From the NCBI RefSeq assembly GCF_030268885.1, contig NZ_BSSA01000004.1:186001-250000 (forward strand): 64,000 bases of DNA. The letters are read 5' to 3'. This document shows positions 31,723-42,101 of this stretch, piece after piece. Both the position numbers and the translations under genes were made by a program. The notes beneath the pieces are model-generated. The model had not been told where the DNA came from, did no database searches, and was given only the letters and a program-made list of their open reading frames with translations. The number at the start of each line of letters is the position of its first letter. Within the stretch, counting starts at the first letter, position 1. The DNA is from Kitasatospora phosalacinea. Its GTDB lineage: Bacteria > Actinomycetota > Actinomycetes > Streptomycetales > Streptomycetaceae.

Positions 31723-32376
31723 ATGACGTACCACGGAGCGGTGAAGGTCGGCGGGGCCCCGGACGTCCGGGAGCTGGCCCACCTGATCGTCACCAAGGTG
31801 GCGGTCGGCCCGCACGACAACAACGCCTACCTGCTGCGCTGCCGGGCCACCGACGAGCAGCTGCTGATCGACGCGGCGGCCGACGCGCCGGTGCTGCTGG
31901 AGACCGTCGGCCCCCGGCTGGCCGCGGTGGTCACCACCCACCGGCACCGCGACCACTGGGGCGCGCTGGCCGAGGTGGTGGCCGCCACCGGCGCCCGCAC
32001 CATGGCCGGGCGGATCGACGCGGAGGGCATCGACGTGCCCACCGACCTGGCCCTGGAGGACGGTTCGGTGCTGCGCTTCGGGCAGGTCGAACTGACGGTG
32101 CGCCACCTGGTGGGCCACACCCCCGGCGCGATCGTGCTGCTCTACGACGACCCGCAGGGCCACCCGCACCTGTTCACCGGCGACTGCCTGTTCCCGGGCG
32201 GGATCGGCAACACCTGGGGCGACCCGGCCGCGTTCGACTCGCTGTTCCGGGACGTCAACGAGAAGGTCTTCGACGTGCTCCCGGACGAGACCTGGGTCTA
32301 CCCCGGCCACGGCAACGACACCACCCTGGGCGCCGAGCGCCCGCACCTGGCGGAGTGGCGCGAGCGCGGCTGGTGA
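31723..32376 (+). CDS. MBL-fold metallo-hydrolase
   Basis: 217 aa. Metal-binding motif THRHRDHWG gives His73, His75, Asp77, His78; further ligands lie in LVGHTPG, FTGDCLFPGG and YPGHGND, the pattern of glyoxalase II-like enzymes. Start ATG with GAGGAGCGG upstream. Paired with a mycothiol-dependent enzyme, it may hydrolyse a mycothiol thioester or related conjugate; this is inference from neighbourhood only. Confidence 0.88.
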   Translation: MTYHGAVKVGGAPDVRELAHLIVTKVAVGPHDNNAYLLRCRATDEQLLIDAAADAPVLLETVGPRLAAVVTTHRHRDHWGALAEVVAATGARTMAGRIDAEGIDVPTDLALEDGSVLRFGQVELTVRHLVGHTPGAIVLLYDDPQGHPHLFTGDCLFPGGIGNTWGDPAAFDSLFRDVNEKVFDVLPDETWVYPGHGNDTTLGAERPHLAEWRERGW

Positions 32377-32420
32377 CGCGCGGGACGGGGGCCCGGCGGG
32401 GCCCCCGTCCGCGCCCCGGC

Positions 32421-33404
32421 TCAGGCGTCGACCTTCTCCGGCTCGGCGGCCGCCGCGGCCTCCTGCTTCTTCGCGGCGACCAGGCTGGTGACCGTGGTGA
32501 CCGCCAGCACCACCACGATGAAGCCCAGCGAGAGGGGGATGCCGATCTCCGGCACGTGCACGCCGCTCTCGTGCAGCGCGTGCAGGACCAGCTTGACGCC
32601 GATGAAGCCGAGGATCACCGACAGCCCGTAGGACAGGTGGACCAGCTTCTTCAGCAGCCCGCCGATCAGGAAGTACAGCTGGCGCAGGCCCATCAGCGCG
32701 AAGGCGTTGGCGGTGAAGACGATGTACGGGTCCTGGGTGAGGCCGAAGATGGCCGGGATGGAGTCCAGGGCGAACAGCACGTCGGTGGTGCCGATCGCCA
32801 GCATCACGATCAGCATCGGCGTCATCAGCCGACGTCCGCCCTCCCGGACGAACAGCTTGGTGCCGTGGTACCGGTCGGTGGACGGGAAGCGCTTCTCGAC
32901 CGACTTGAGCAGGCGGTTCTCCTCGAACTCCTCCTCTTCCTCCTCGGCCCCGGCCTCCTTGATCAGCTTCCAGGCCGTCCAGACCAGGAAGGCGCCGAAG
33001 CCGTAGAAGACCCAGGAGAACTGGGAGACCAGCGCCGCGCCGCCCGCGATGAAGACCGCCCGCAGCACCAGGGCGATGATCACGCCGAACATCAGCACCC
33101 GCTGCTGGTAGATCCGCGGCACCGCGAACTTGCCCATGATCAGGATGAACACGAACAGGTTGTCGACGCTGAGCGACTTCTCGGTGATGTAGCCCGCGAA
33201 GAACTCACCGGCGGGCTTCCCGCCGCCGTGCCACCAGAGGAAGCCGCCGAACAGCACGGCCAGGGCCACCCAGACCGCCGTCCAGATGCCGGCCTCCTTG
33301 ACGGAGACCTCGTGCGGCTTGCGGCCGCCGATGAAGAAGTCGGCCACCACCAGGGCGACCAGCACCGCGATGGTGCCGCCCCACAGGCCTGCGGATACGT
33401 CCAT
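32421..33404 (-). CDS. TerC/Alx family membrane transporter (probable manganese exporter)
   Basis: 327 aa integral membrane protein with about eight helices. Family motifs: SVDNLFVFILIMGKFAVP (acidic metal-site helix), GTTDVLFALDSIPAIFGLTQDPYIVFTANAFALMGLRQLYFL (second repeat). An acidic loop (EEEEEEF) links the halves. The start at 33404 is chosen for its GGAGGAG site 5-6 nt upstream; an earlier in-frame ATG at 33440 lies inside the riboswitch. Control by a yybP-ykoY manganese riboswitch fits Mn2+ efflux, a role known for TerC/Alx proteins that carry this switch. Confidence 0.92.
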   Translation of the reverse strand: MDVSAGLWGGTIAVLVALVVADFFIGGRKPHEVSVKEAGIWTAVWVALAVLFGGFLWWHGGGKPAGEFFAGYITEKSLSVDNLFVFILIMGKFAVPRIYQQRVLMFGVIIALVLRAVFIAGGAALVSQFSWVFYGFGAFLVWTAWKLIKEAGAEEEEEEFEENRLLKSVEKRFPSTDRYHGTKLFVREGGRRLMTPMLIVMLAIGTTDVLFALDSIPAIFGLTQDPYIVFTANAFALMGLRQLYFLIGGLLKKLVHLSYGLSVILGFIGVKLVLHALHESGVHVPEIGIPLSLGFIVVVLAVTTVTSLVAAKKQEAAAAAEPEKVDA

Positions 33405-33411
33405 GTCTGCT

Positions 33412-33449
33412 CCTCCGGCAGATAGGCGAACAATCGTCACTGCCGGAGG
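33412..33449 (-). promoter_or_regulatory. Shine-Dalgarno-sequestering hairpin of the terC riboswitch
   Basis: CTGCCGGAGG of the terC ribosome site (33421-33412 in mRNA sense) is perfectly complementary to CCTCCGGCAG (33449-33440), with an 18-nt loop. The same CCTCCG is also the 3' strand of aptamer P1, so the two folds exclude each other. Confidence 0.75.
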
Positions 33450-33561
33450 TCTCTTCCGCCGCGCGGCCCGCCCGCTGCGGGCGCCGCACGGCCAGCGCCC
33501 CGGGGCGCCGCGATGGGCGCCCGTGATGACGGGGTCGCTGAACGGGGAATACTCCCCTCCG
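33444..33561 (-). promoter_or_regulatory. yybP-ykoY-type manganese riboswitch aptamer upstream of terC
   Basis: In mRNA sense the leader begins CGGAGG (33561-33556), closes with CCTCCG (33449-33444), and contains the family core elements GGGGAGUA right after P1 5', CCCGUCAUCACGGG in the middle and GAGACC directly before P1 3'. These match conserved loops of the yybP-ykoY class (recalled, not searched). The promoter places the transcription start 2-3 nt before P1. Binding of Mn2+ would stabilise P1 and free the terC ribosome site, an ON switch. Confidence 0.8.
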
Positions 33562-33569
33562 CTCCCAGA

Positions 33570-33599
33570 AGGTTAACAGGGAGACCAAGGGAAGGTAAA
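33570..33599 (-). promoter_or_regulatory. terC promoter
   Basis: TTTACC (complement of 33594-33599), 18-nt spacer, TAACCT (complement of 33570-33575). Start would fall near 33563, just ahead of the riboswitch. The -35 lies in a GGTAAAGAA direct repeat. Confidence 0.55.
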
Positions 33600-33631
33600 G
33601 AAGGTAAAGAAGTCCCTGGACGGGACGGCCG

Positions 33632-34216
33632 TCAGAGGAAGGGCTCGATGAAGGGCAGCATGTCCCGGAAGGTGCGGCCGCTGGCGGGGGCGCCGATCGC
33701 GGTCATCTTCCAGCCGCCCTCGCCGTCCCGCTCGACCTTGGCCATGATCTGCCCGGTGTGCGGGCCGCCGCCGGTCAGCTCGTAGCGGGCCAGCTCCCGG
33801 CCGGTGGTCTCGTCGACCAGCCGGCAGTGCGCGTTCTGCACCTCCAGGAAGTTCTGGCCGGTGTACGAGCTGACGGTGAAGACGATCTGGGTGACCCGGC
33901 GCGGCACCTTGGTCAGGTCGACCATGATGCTCTCGTCGTCGGCGCCCGCGCCCGCGCCGCCGACCAGGTTGTCGCCGTTGTGCTGCACCGAGCCGTCGTT
34001 GCTGACCAGGTGCGAGAAGAACACCACGTCGCTCATCACCTTGCCGTCGTACAGCAGGGCGGACGCGTCGAGGTCGATCTCCTTGGGGCGGCGACTGAAG
34101 AAGCCGCGCTTGCCGGGGGCGGACTTCCAACCGAGGCCCATCCGCACCACGGTCAGCGTCTCGCCGGTGGACTTCAACAGGCTCACGCTCTGGCCCTTGG
34201 CCAGGTTCACGGACAC
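33632..34216 (-). CDS. TerD family protein
   Basis: 194 aa TerD-type Ca2+-binding stress protein. Seen: VNLAKGQSVSL start, MGLGWKSAP, EIDLDASALLYDGKVMSDVVFFSHLVSNDGSVQHNGDNLVG with acidic calcium-site residues, then ESIMVDLTKVP. Start is the GTG at 34216 (AGAGG 8 nt upstream); an ATG at 34267 would add 17 unlike residues, and GTG 34210 is also possible. TerD and TerC families are functionally linked in Ter stress systems; here they are adjacent and on one strand, though terC has its own promoter. Confidence 0.9.
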   Translation of the reverse strand: MSVNLAKGQSVSLLKSTGETLTVVRMGLGWKSAPGKRGFFSRRPKEIDLDASALLYDGKVMSDVVFFSHLVSNDGSVQHNGDNLVGGAGAGADDESIMVDLTKVPRRVTQIVFTVSSYTGQNFLEVQNAHCRLVDETTGRELARYELTGGGPHTGQIMAKVERDGEGGWKMTAIGAPASGRTFRDMLPFIEPFL

Positions 34217-34380
34217 GCTGCCGACCTCTGCTTCCTCCGGGCCCCGCCCGGCGTCCTCGTCGCACATCCGACCGTGCCCGGAACGTACGAGCTCCGGGCA
34301 GACCGCGCCCCACCCTACGCCGCCGCCCTTCCGCCGCGGCCCGGGAGGAGCGGACTGTGGCCAAACTACGACACAACGAC

Positions 34381-34416
34381 CCCCGCCGGACGGTGAATTA
34401 CCACCGCCCGGCGGGG
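34381..34416 (-). terminator. uvrB terminator
   Basis: 9-bp stem CCCCGCCGG/CCGGCGGGG plus an inner 5-bp stem, just after the uvrB stop. Confidence 0.75.
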
Positions 34417-34429
34417 GACGAACGCCGGA

Positions 34430-36520
<2,091 letters not shown>

Positions 36521-36527
36521 GCCCTCC

Positions 36528-36533
36528 ACCGTA
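36528..36533 (-). promoter_or_regulatory. -10 box of uvrB (leaderless type)
   Basis: TACGGT on the minus strand 7 nt before the GTG. The intervening GGAGGGC could alternatively act as a ribosome site at very short distance. Confidence 0.45.
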
Positions 36534-36558
36534 CGACCGGCCACCGACAGAGCGGGTG

Positions 36559-37605
36559 CTACTTGGCGGAGTCCCGGGCCAGCGCGACCAGCCGGGAGAC
36601 CGCCCGCAGGTACTTCTTGCGGTAGCCGCCGCGCAGCATCTCCTCGGTGAACACCTGGTCGAACGGCACGCCGGAGGCGGTGACCGGCAGCTCCCGGTCG
36701 TACATCCGGTCGGCCAGCACCACCAGCCGCAGCGCGGTCGCCTGGTCGTCCACCTGCCGCACGCCGCGCAGGAACACCGCGCCGACCTCGTCCAGCAGCG
36801 CGCCGTACCGGCTGGGATGCACCTCCTTCAGGTGCTCCAGCAGGGCGTCGAAGTCGTCCAGCGAGGCGCCCGGGGTGCGGGCCGCGCGGGCGGTCACCTC
36901 GGCGTCGTCGTACGGCGGCGGGGCGGCGGGCAGGCCGCGGTGGCGGTAGTCCTGGCCGTCGATCCGCACCGGGCGGAAGTGCGCGGACAGGCCCTGGATC
37001 TCCCGCATGAAGTCCGCGGCGGCGAACCGGCCCTCCCCCAGCTTCTCCGGCAGCGTGTTCGAGGTCGCGCACAGCTTGACCCCGTTCTCCACCAGCCTGG
37101 CCAGCAGGGTCGACACCAGCACGGTGTCGCCCGGGTCGTCCAGCTCGAACTCGTCGATGCACAGCAGCCGGTGCGAGCTGAGCGTCTTCACCGCGCCCTG
37201 GAAGGTCAGCGCCCCCACCAGGTTGGTCAGCTCGACGAAGGTCCCGAACGCCTTCGGGCCCGGCACGGCGTGCCAGAGCGAGGCCAGCAGGTGGGTCTTG
37301 CCCACGCCGTAGCCGCCGTCCAGGTAGATCCCGGCCGGTCCGGCGGGCGCGGGCGCCGAGCGCCGGAACCAGCCCCGCCTGGGCGGCTCGGCGGCGCCGT
37401 TCAGCCCGGCGGCGAAGGACTCCAGGATCTGGACGGCCTCGTACTGGCTCGGCTGGGAGGAGTCCGGCAGGTAGCTGCCGAAGCTCACCCCGGCGAAGCG
37501 CGGCGGCGGCACCATCTCCGCCACCAGCCGCTCGGCCGGCACCACCGGACGCCGGTCGGTCAGGGCTATCGCGGTGCGAATATCGGACTCCGAGGCAGCA
37601 GACAC
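36559..37605 (-). CDS. zapE: Cell division protein ZapE (AFG1-type ATPase)
   Basis: 348 aa P-loop ATPase of the ZapE/LACE1 family. Walker [10 protein letters not shown] at 97-105, Walker [25 protein letters not shown] sensor region and [33 protein letters not shown] near the end. In E. coli ZapE modulates FtsZ under stress; in actinobacteria the role is not established. GTG start at 37605 lies 8 nt after TACCCT. It is divergent from the reductase gene across a tandem-repeat-bearing gap. Confidence 0.9.
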   Translation of the reverse strand: MSAASESDIRTAIALTDRRPVVPAERLVAEMVPPPRFAGVSFGSYLPDSSQPSQYEAVQILESFAAGLNGAAEPPRRGWFRRSAPAPAGPAGIYLDGGYGVGKTHLLASLWHAVPGPKAFGTFVELTNLVGALTFQGAVKTLSSHRLLCIDEFELDDPGDTVLVSTLLARLVENGVKLCATSNTLPEKLGEGRFAAADFMREIQGLSAHFRPVRIDGQDYRHRGLPAAPPPYDDAEVTARAARTPGASLDDFDALLEHLKEVHPSRYGALLDEVGAVFLRGVRQVDDQATALRLVVLADRMYDRELPVTASGVPFDQVFTEEMLRGGYRKKYLRAVSRLVALARDSAK

Positions 37606-37613
37606 GAAACAAC

Positions 37614-37619
37614 AGGGTA
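37614..37619 (-). promoter_or_regulatory. -10 box of zapE
   Basis: TACCCT on the minus strand, 8 nt before the GTG, no Shine-Dalgarno. Confidence 0.4.
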
Positions 37620-37635
37620 CTCGCGCCGCCGGGAC

Positions 37636-37734
37636 GCGGAACCAGGGGACGCGATGCCGCGGACGCGGAGCCGGGCGTGCGGAGCCAGGCGCGCGGAGCC
37701 AGGCGCGCGGAAGCCGCGGACACGGAGCCGCGCC
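37636..37734. repeat. Degenerate 14-bp tandem repeat between zapE and the reductase gene
   Basis: Five in-phase units from 37665 (GCGGAGCCGGGCGT, then GCGGAGCCAGGCGC twice, then two diverged units), with two weaker units before. It fills most of the 159-bp divergent gap. Confidence 0.7.
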
Positions 37735-37752
37735 CTCCCGCTCGCACCCTGC

Positions 37753-37758
37753 GAGACT
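37753..37758 (+). promoter_or_regulatory. -10 box of the pyrimidine reductase gene
   Basis: GAGACT, 6 nt before the ATG at 37765, no ribosome site; leaderless layout. Confidence 0.35.
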
Positions 37759-37764
37759 CGGGGC

Positions 37765-38541
37765 ATGGAGCAACTGATCGGTGACACCCCCGGCACCCCC
37801 GGCGGCCTGGAGTGGTTGGCGCGGGCCTACGCGTACCCGGCGGAGGGGGCGTGGCTGCGGGCGAACATGGTGGCCTCGCTGGACGGGGCGGCCCGGCTGG
37901 ACGGCCTCTCGGAGGGGCTGTCCAGCGAGGCGGACAAGCGGATCTTCGGGGTGCTGCGGGCGCTGTGCGACGTGGTGCTGGTGGGGGCCGAGACGGTGCG
38001 GGCCGAGGGGTACCGGCCGGCGCGGGCGCGGGCGGAGTTCGCGGCGGCGCGGGCGGCCGCGGGCCAGTCGCCCGCGCCGGTGATCGCGGTGGTGTCGCGG
38101 AGCCTGGAACTGGACCTCTCGGCGCCGCTGTTCACCGAGCCGCTGGTGCCGACCGTGGTCCTGACCACGGTCGACGCGCCGCGCGAGAAGCTCGCCCGGG
38201 TCGCCGCCGCAGCCGATGTGATCACCGCAGGAACGGGCTCGGTGGACCTCCCCCTGGCGGTGGCCGCGCTCACGGAGCGTGGTTGGCGCCGCCAGCTCAC
38301 GGAGGGCGGTCCCCGCCTGCTCGGTCAGCTCGCGGCGGACGGTCTGCTGGACGAGTTGTGCCTGTCGGTGGCGCCCCTGGTGACGGGCGGTGATTCACCG
38401 AGGATCGTGAACGCGCCGCGAATCCCGGACGTCCGACCGATGCGGCTGGTGTCATTGATCGAGGAGAAAGGTTTCCTCTTCACCCGCTATCTGCGGCCGA
38501 CCGATCCGGACCGCTCCCCGAGCGTCCCCGCCCGCACCTGA
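37765..38541 (+). CDS. Pyrimidine reductase family protein (RibD C-terminal-like)
   Basis: 258 aa, dihydrofolate reductase/RibD-C fold. Seen: [52 protein letters not shown], the NADPH/substrate entry block, and [33 protein letters not shown] near the C-terminus. RibD-C reduces a pyrimidine ribosyl intermediate in riboflavin synthesis; stand-alone members like this have undefined substrates. Start by position relative to the box above. No rib genes are nearby. Confidence 0.85.
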   Translation: MEQLIGDTPGTPGGLEWLARAYAYPAEGAWLRANMVASLDGAARLDGLSEGLSSEADKRIFGVLRALCDVVLVGAETVRAEGYRPARARAEFAAARAAAGQSPAPVIAVVSRSLELDLSAPLFTEPLVPTVVLTTVDAPREKLARVAAAADVITAGTGSVDLPLAVAALTERGWRRQLTEGGPRLLGQLAADGLLDELCLSVAPLVTGGDSPRIVNAPRIPDVRPMRLVSLIEEKGFLFTRYLRPTDPDRSPSVPART

Positions 38542-38674
38542 GCCGCATCCTGACCGATGTGGATCATGTGATCCGTGTGGCGCGTGTGCAGCGTGAGGAA
38601 TCCTTCCTCCGGGCACTATGAAGGAGGGGAGCAGGGAGCCGGACCCGGGGGCCCGCACCAGCGAAGGGACTCAC

Positions 38675-39139
38675 GTGTTCAAGACCGTACTGATGATCGA
38701 GAAGGCACTCTCCGACGCCGACGTGGAGCTGGTCACCACGCTCCACGGCGAGGAGAAGGTCTCCTTCGTCGTCCTGATGCAACCCCGCGGCAAGCAGGAC
38801 GAGTTGCTGCGCGCCCTGGACGACGTGGCCCTCGGCCATCTGGACCAGGCGGTGCACGAGCACGACGACGGCGCGGAGGCCGCGCCCACCCTCGCGGGCG
38901 AATCCCTGGAGCACAGCCTGCGCCACCTGCAGCGGGCCGGGGCCGAGGCGGTCGGCGAGGTGGTCGAGGCGCACCCGCTGGTGCGGCTGCGCGAGGTGGT
39001 GGAGGAGAACCGCGCCGACGAGGTGCTGGTGCTGACCTCCCCGCACTTCGTCGAGGAGTTCTTCCACCGGGACTGGGCCTCCCGCGCCCGGCACGAGGTC
39101 GGCGTCCCGGTGCTCAAGCTGTTCGCCAGCGAAGCCTGA
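38675..39139 (+). CDS. Conserved actinobacterial protein, USP-like fold
   Basis: 154 aa from the GTG at 38675 (AGGGA 6 nt upstream). MFKTVLMIEKALSDADVELVTTLHGEE followed by an alpha/beta pattern and ADEVLVLTSPHFVEEFFHRDWASRARHEVGVPVLKLF, which reads like a universal-stress-protein-type layout without its ATP motif. Relatives are sometimes labelled indole-3-glycerol phosphate synthase; the length and motifs do not support that. Function unknown. It precedes murC by 92 nt on the same strand. Confidence 0.75.
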   Translation: MFKTVLMIEKALSDADVELVTTLHGEEKVSFVVLMQPRGKQDELLRALDDVALGHLDQAVHEHDDGAEAAPTLAGESLEHSLRHLQRAGAEAVGEVVEAHPLVRLREVVEENRADEVLVLTSPHFVEEFFHRDWASRARHEVGVPVLKLFASEA

Positions 39140-39231
39140 CCGGTCTCCCGGTTAGGGCAGAATCGTCCCGGTGTCCCCGATCGCGCGGGCACCGGGACCC
39201 GTCCATCACCCACGCCCGTACGGAGCCAGCC

Positions 39232-40638
39232 TTGAACGACGCCGCCCACGACCTGCACGCCCCGCACTTCATCGGCATCGGCGGCGCCGGCATGTCCGGT
39301 CTGGCGAAGATCCTCGCGGTGCGCGGCGCGACCGTCTCGGGTTCCGACGCGAAGGAGTCGGAGACCGTCCGGGCGCTGCGCGAGCTGGGGGCGACGGTGT
39401 TCGTCGGGCACGCCGCGGAGCACCTCCCGGCCGGGACGAGCAGCGTGGTGGTCTCCAGCGCGATCCGGGCCGACAACCCGGAGCTGGTGGCGGCCCGCGA
39501 GCGCGGGGTGCCGGTGGTGCACCGGTCGGACGCGCTGGCGGCGCTGATGGGCGGGCGCCGGGCGCTGGCGGTGGCGGGGACGCACGGCAAGACCACGACC
39601 ACCTCGATGCTCGCGGTCAGCCTGGGCGAGCTGGGCCTGGAGCCCTCGTACGCGATCGGCGGCGACCTGGACGCGCCGGGGTCGAACGCGCACCACGGGG
39701 CGGGCGAGATCTTCGTCGCGGAGGCGGACGAGAGCGACCGCAGCTTCCACAAGTACGCGCCCGAGGTGGCCATCGTGCTGAACGTGGAGCTGGACCACCA
39801 CGCGAACTACGCGTCGATCGAGGAGATCTACGAGTCCTTCGAGACCTTCGTCGGCCGCATCCAGCCCGGCGGCACCCTGGTGGTCTCGGCCGACCACGAG
39901 GGCGCCCGCGAGCTGACCCGCCGGGTGGCGGGCCGGGACGGGCTGAACGTGGTGACGGTCGGCGCCGCCGAGGACGCGGACGTGCGGGTGCTGGAGGTGG
40001 CGGCGCGCGGCATGACCAGCGAGGTGACGGTCGAGCTGGGCGGCGAGCGGCTGGTGTTCACCGTCTCCGTGCCGGGTCGGCACTACGCGCACAACGCGGT
40101 CGCGGCGCTGGCCGCGGGCGTCGCGCTGGGCGTCCCGGCGGAGGGGCTGGCGAAGGCGCTGGGCGCGTACACCGGGGTGCGGCGGCGGCTGCAGCTCAAG
40201 GGCGAGGCGCGAGGCGTGCAGGTGATCGACTCGTACGCGCACCACCCGACCGAGATGGCGGCCGACCTGGAGGCGATCCGGGAGGCGGCGGGCGCGGGCC
40301 GGGTGCTGGTGGTCTTCCAGCCGCACCTGTTCTCGCGCACCCAGCAGCTGGCCGAGGAGATGGGGCGGGCGCTGGCGCTGGCCGACGCCTCGGTGGTGCT
40401 GGACATCTACCCGGCGCGCGAGGACCCGATCCCGGGCGTCACCGCCGAGCTGATCATCGACGCGGCCCGCCGGGCCGGTGCGGACGTCCGGGCCGAGCAC
40501 GACTTCGCGGCCGCCCCGGCGCTGCTGGCCTCGCTGGCCGCCCCCGGTGACCTGGTGCTGACCATGGGCGCGGGCGACGTGACCAACCTGGGCCCGGAAA
40601 TTCTGGCCGCCCTGGCGGACGTTGCACCTGCTGTCTGA
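39232..40638 (+). CDS. murC: UDP-N-acetylmuramate--L-alanine ligase
   Basis: Adds the first amino acid of the peptidoglycan stem peptide, ATP-dependent, cytosolic. 468 aa. N-terminal UDP-binding FIGIGGAGMSGLAKIL, ATP P-loop AVAGTHGKTTTTSML, EADESDRSFHKYAPEVAIVLNVELDHHANY central block, and DSYAHHPTEMAADL in the C-terminal domain. The start is a TTG at 39232 (GGAG 6 nt upstream); the first in-frame ATG lies inside the conserved UDP loop, so TTG is required. It stands alone, away from the dcw cluster, as in Streptomyces. Confidence 0.95.
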   Translation: MNDAAHDLHAPHFIGIGGAGMSGLAKILAVRGATVSGSDAKESETVRALRELGATVFVGHAAEHLPAGTSSVVVSSAIRADNPELVAARERGVPVVHRSDALAALMGGRRALAVAGTHGKTTTTSMLAVSLGELGLEPSYAIGGDLDAPGSNAHHGAGEIFVAEADESDRSFHKYAPEVAIVLNVELDHHANYASIEEIYESFETFVGRIQPGGTLVVSADHEGARELTRRVAGRDGLNVVTVGAAEDADVRVLEVAARGMTSEVTVELGGERLVFTVSVPGRHYAHNAVAALAAGVALGVPAEGLAKALGAYTGVRRRLQLKGEARGVQVIDSYAHHPTEMAADLEAIREAAGAGRVLVVFQPHLFSRTQQLAEEMGRALALADASVVLDIYPAREDPIPGVTAELIIDAARRAGADVRAEHDFAAAPALLASLAAPGDLVLTMGAGDVTNLGPEILAALADVAPAV

Positions 40639-40674
40639 CGTCCCCGTTCCGAGCTGGAGAGCTGGAGAGTCGCC

Positions 40675-41079
40675 GTGAGCTACGAGGTCCAGAAGTCCGA
40701 CGCCGAGTGGCGCGCCGAGCTGACCCCGGAGGAGTACCACGTGCTCCGCGAGGCCGGCACCGAGCGCCCGTTCGTCGGCGAGTACACCGACACCAAGACG
40801 GTCGGCGTCTACAGCTGCCGGGCGTGCGGTGCCGAGCTGTTCAGCAGCGAGACGAAGTTCGACTCGCACTGCGGCTGGCCGTCCTACTACGCGCCGCTGG
40901 CCGGTGACTCGGTGGAGTACCTGGAGGACACCAGCCTCGGCATGCGCCGGGTCGAGGTGCGCTGCAAGAAGTGCGGCAGCCACCTCGGGCACGTCTTCGA
41001 GGGCGAGGGGTACGACACCCCGACCGACCAGCGGTACTGCATCAACTCGATCTCGCTGAAGCTGAAGCCCGCCGAGTAG
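40675..41079 (+). CDS. msrB: Peptide-methionine (R)-S-oxide reductase
   Basis: Repairs methionine R-sulfoxide in proteins. 134 aa. Structural zinc from Cys48/Cys51 and Cys97/Cys100; catalytic Cys122 in RYCINSISL; substrate motif GWPSYYAP and HLGHVFEGEG. GTG start with GGAGAGCTGGAGAG upstream. 36 nt after murC on the same strand, followed by a strong terminator. Confidence 0.96.
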   Translation: MSYEVQKSDAEWRAELTPEEYHVLREAGTERPFVGEYTDTKTVGVYSCRACGAELFSSETKFDSHCGWPSYYAPLAGDSVEYLEDTSLGMRRVEVRCKKCGSHLGHVFEGEGYDTPTDQRYCINSISLKLKPAE

Positions 41080-41097
41080 CGGCCGCCTCCCGCCCGC

Positions 41098-41134
41098 CCG
41101 AGGGCCCTCCCCGACTGCCGGGGAGGGCCCTCGG
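41098..41134. terminator. Bidirectional terminator between msrB and the hydrolase
   Basis: 15-bp perfect stem (41098-41112 with 41120-41134) with a 7-nt loop in a convergent gap. Confidence 0.85.
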
Positions 41135-41151
41135 CGGCTTCGGGTGCGCGC

Positions 41152-41961
41152 TCAGGCCGGGAGCCAGGTGCGGAGGAAGTCCAGCAGCGCGGCGTTGAAG
41201 CGCTCGGGCTGTTCGGCGCCCGGGAGGTGCCCGGCGTCGGGGACGACGGTCAGCACGGCGTGCGGGACGAGGGCCCGGATCGCCTCGGCGTCGGTGACGG
41301 GGGTGTAGACGTCGTCCACGCCGACCAGGAGCAGGGTCGGGACGGTGACGGTGCGCAGGGTGTCCCGGTAGTCGGGGCGCTCGGCCCGGCCGCGGAGCGC
41401 GGCGGCGGCGCCGCGCGGGTCGGTGCCGCGCATCATGCCCAGGACGCGGGCCGCGGTCTCCGGGAGGGCGGTGACGTTGTAGGGGGCGAGCATCTTGTCG
41501 ATCACCTCGTCCGCGTAGCCGCCCATGCCCTCGGCGAGCAGCCGGTCGGCGAGGCGGTTGCGGAAGGCCCGGCCCTCCTCCGTCTCGGCGGGGGCCGAGG
41601 TGTCGGACAGCACGAGCGCCAGCACGCGCTGCGGGTGGCGGAGGTGGAACTCCATGGCGATCTGGCCGCCCATCGAGACGCCGCCGACCACCGCGCGCCC
41701 GATGCCCAGGTGGTCGAGCAGGGCGGCGGCGTCGTCGGCGAAGTCGGCCAGCAGCACCTTGCCGGGCGTCACCTCGCTCCCGCCGTAGCCGCGCAGGTCG
41801 GGGGTGACCACCCGGTACCCGGCCGCGGCGAGCGCCCGGACCTGCGGGTCCCACAGCGTGCGGTCGAACGGGTGCCCGTGGAGCAGGACCACCGGCGTCC
41901 CGTCGGCGGGCCCGGCCTCGTCGTAGTGCAGCGTGGCGCCGTTCACCGTCGTGCGGCTCAT
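41152..41961 (-). CDS. Alpha/beta fold hydrolase
   Basis: 269 aa. Oxyanion HG motif in LLHGHPFDRTLW, nucleophile Ser96 in GVSMGG, probable acid Asp in VGVDDVYTP, and base His in DAGHLPGAEQPERF. This is the layout of 3-oxoadipate enol-lactonase-like or lipase/esterase members; the exact substrate is not given by sequence. ATG with GGGGGAGGCCC upstream. Divergent from the Mrr-TerD fusion. Confidence 0.88.
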   Translation of the reverse strand: MSRTTVNGATLHYDEAGPADGTPVVLLHGHPFDRTLWDPQVRALAAAGYRVVTPDLRGYGGSEVTPGKVLLADFADDAAALLDHLGIGRAVVGGVSMGGQIAMEFHLRHPQRVLALVLSDTSAPAETEEGRAFRNRLADRLLAEGMGGYADEVIDKMLAPYNVTALPETAARVLGMMRGTDPRGAAAALRGRAERPDYRDTLRTVTVPTLLLVGVDDVYTPVTDAEAIRALVPHAVLTVVPDAGHLPGAEQPERFNAALLDFLRTWLPA

Positions 41962-42053
41962 CGCGGGCCTCCCCCGTCTCGCTCCCCCGTGCCGCGGTCG
42001 GCCGGGGTGTCCGGCCAGGGTACGGCGGCGGGTGCCGCGGGTACCGTCCGCGT

Positions 42054-42072
42054 GGAAGACTGATCGTCTTCC
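42054..42072. promoter_or_regulatory. Palindrome upstream of the Mrr-TerD gene
   Basis: GGAAGACTGATCGTCTTCC has perfect 7-bp arms and a 5-nt spacer, in the 140-bp divergent gap, about 30 nt before the likely start of the fusion gene. Good operator geometry; regulator unknown. Confidence 0.5.
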
Positions 42073-42101
42073 GAACGGACTTGGACGTGGGTGGGGCGGG
42101 C

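Noticed and set aside
38675..39139. Annotation as indole-3-glycerol phosphate synthase
   Set aside because: 154 aa is far too short for the TIM barrel and the trp motifs are missing.
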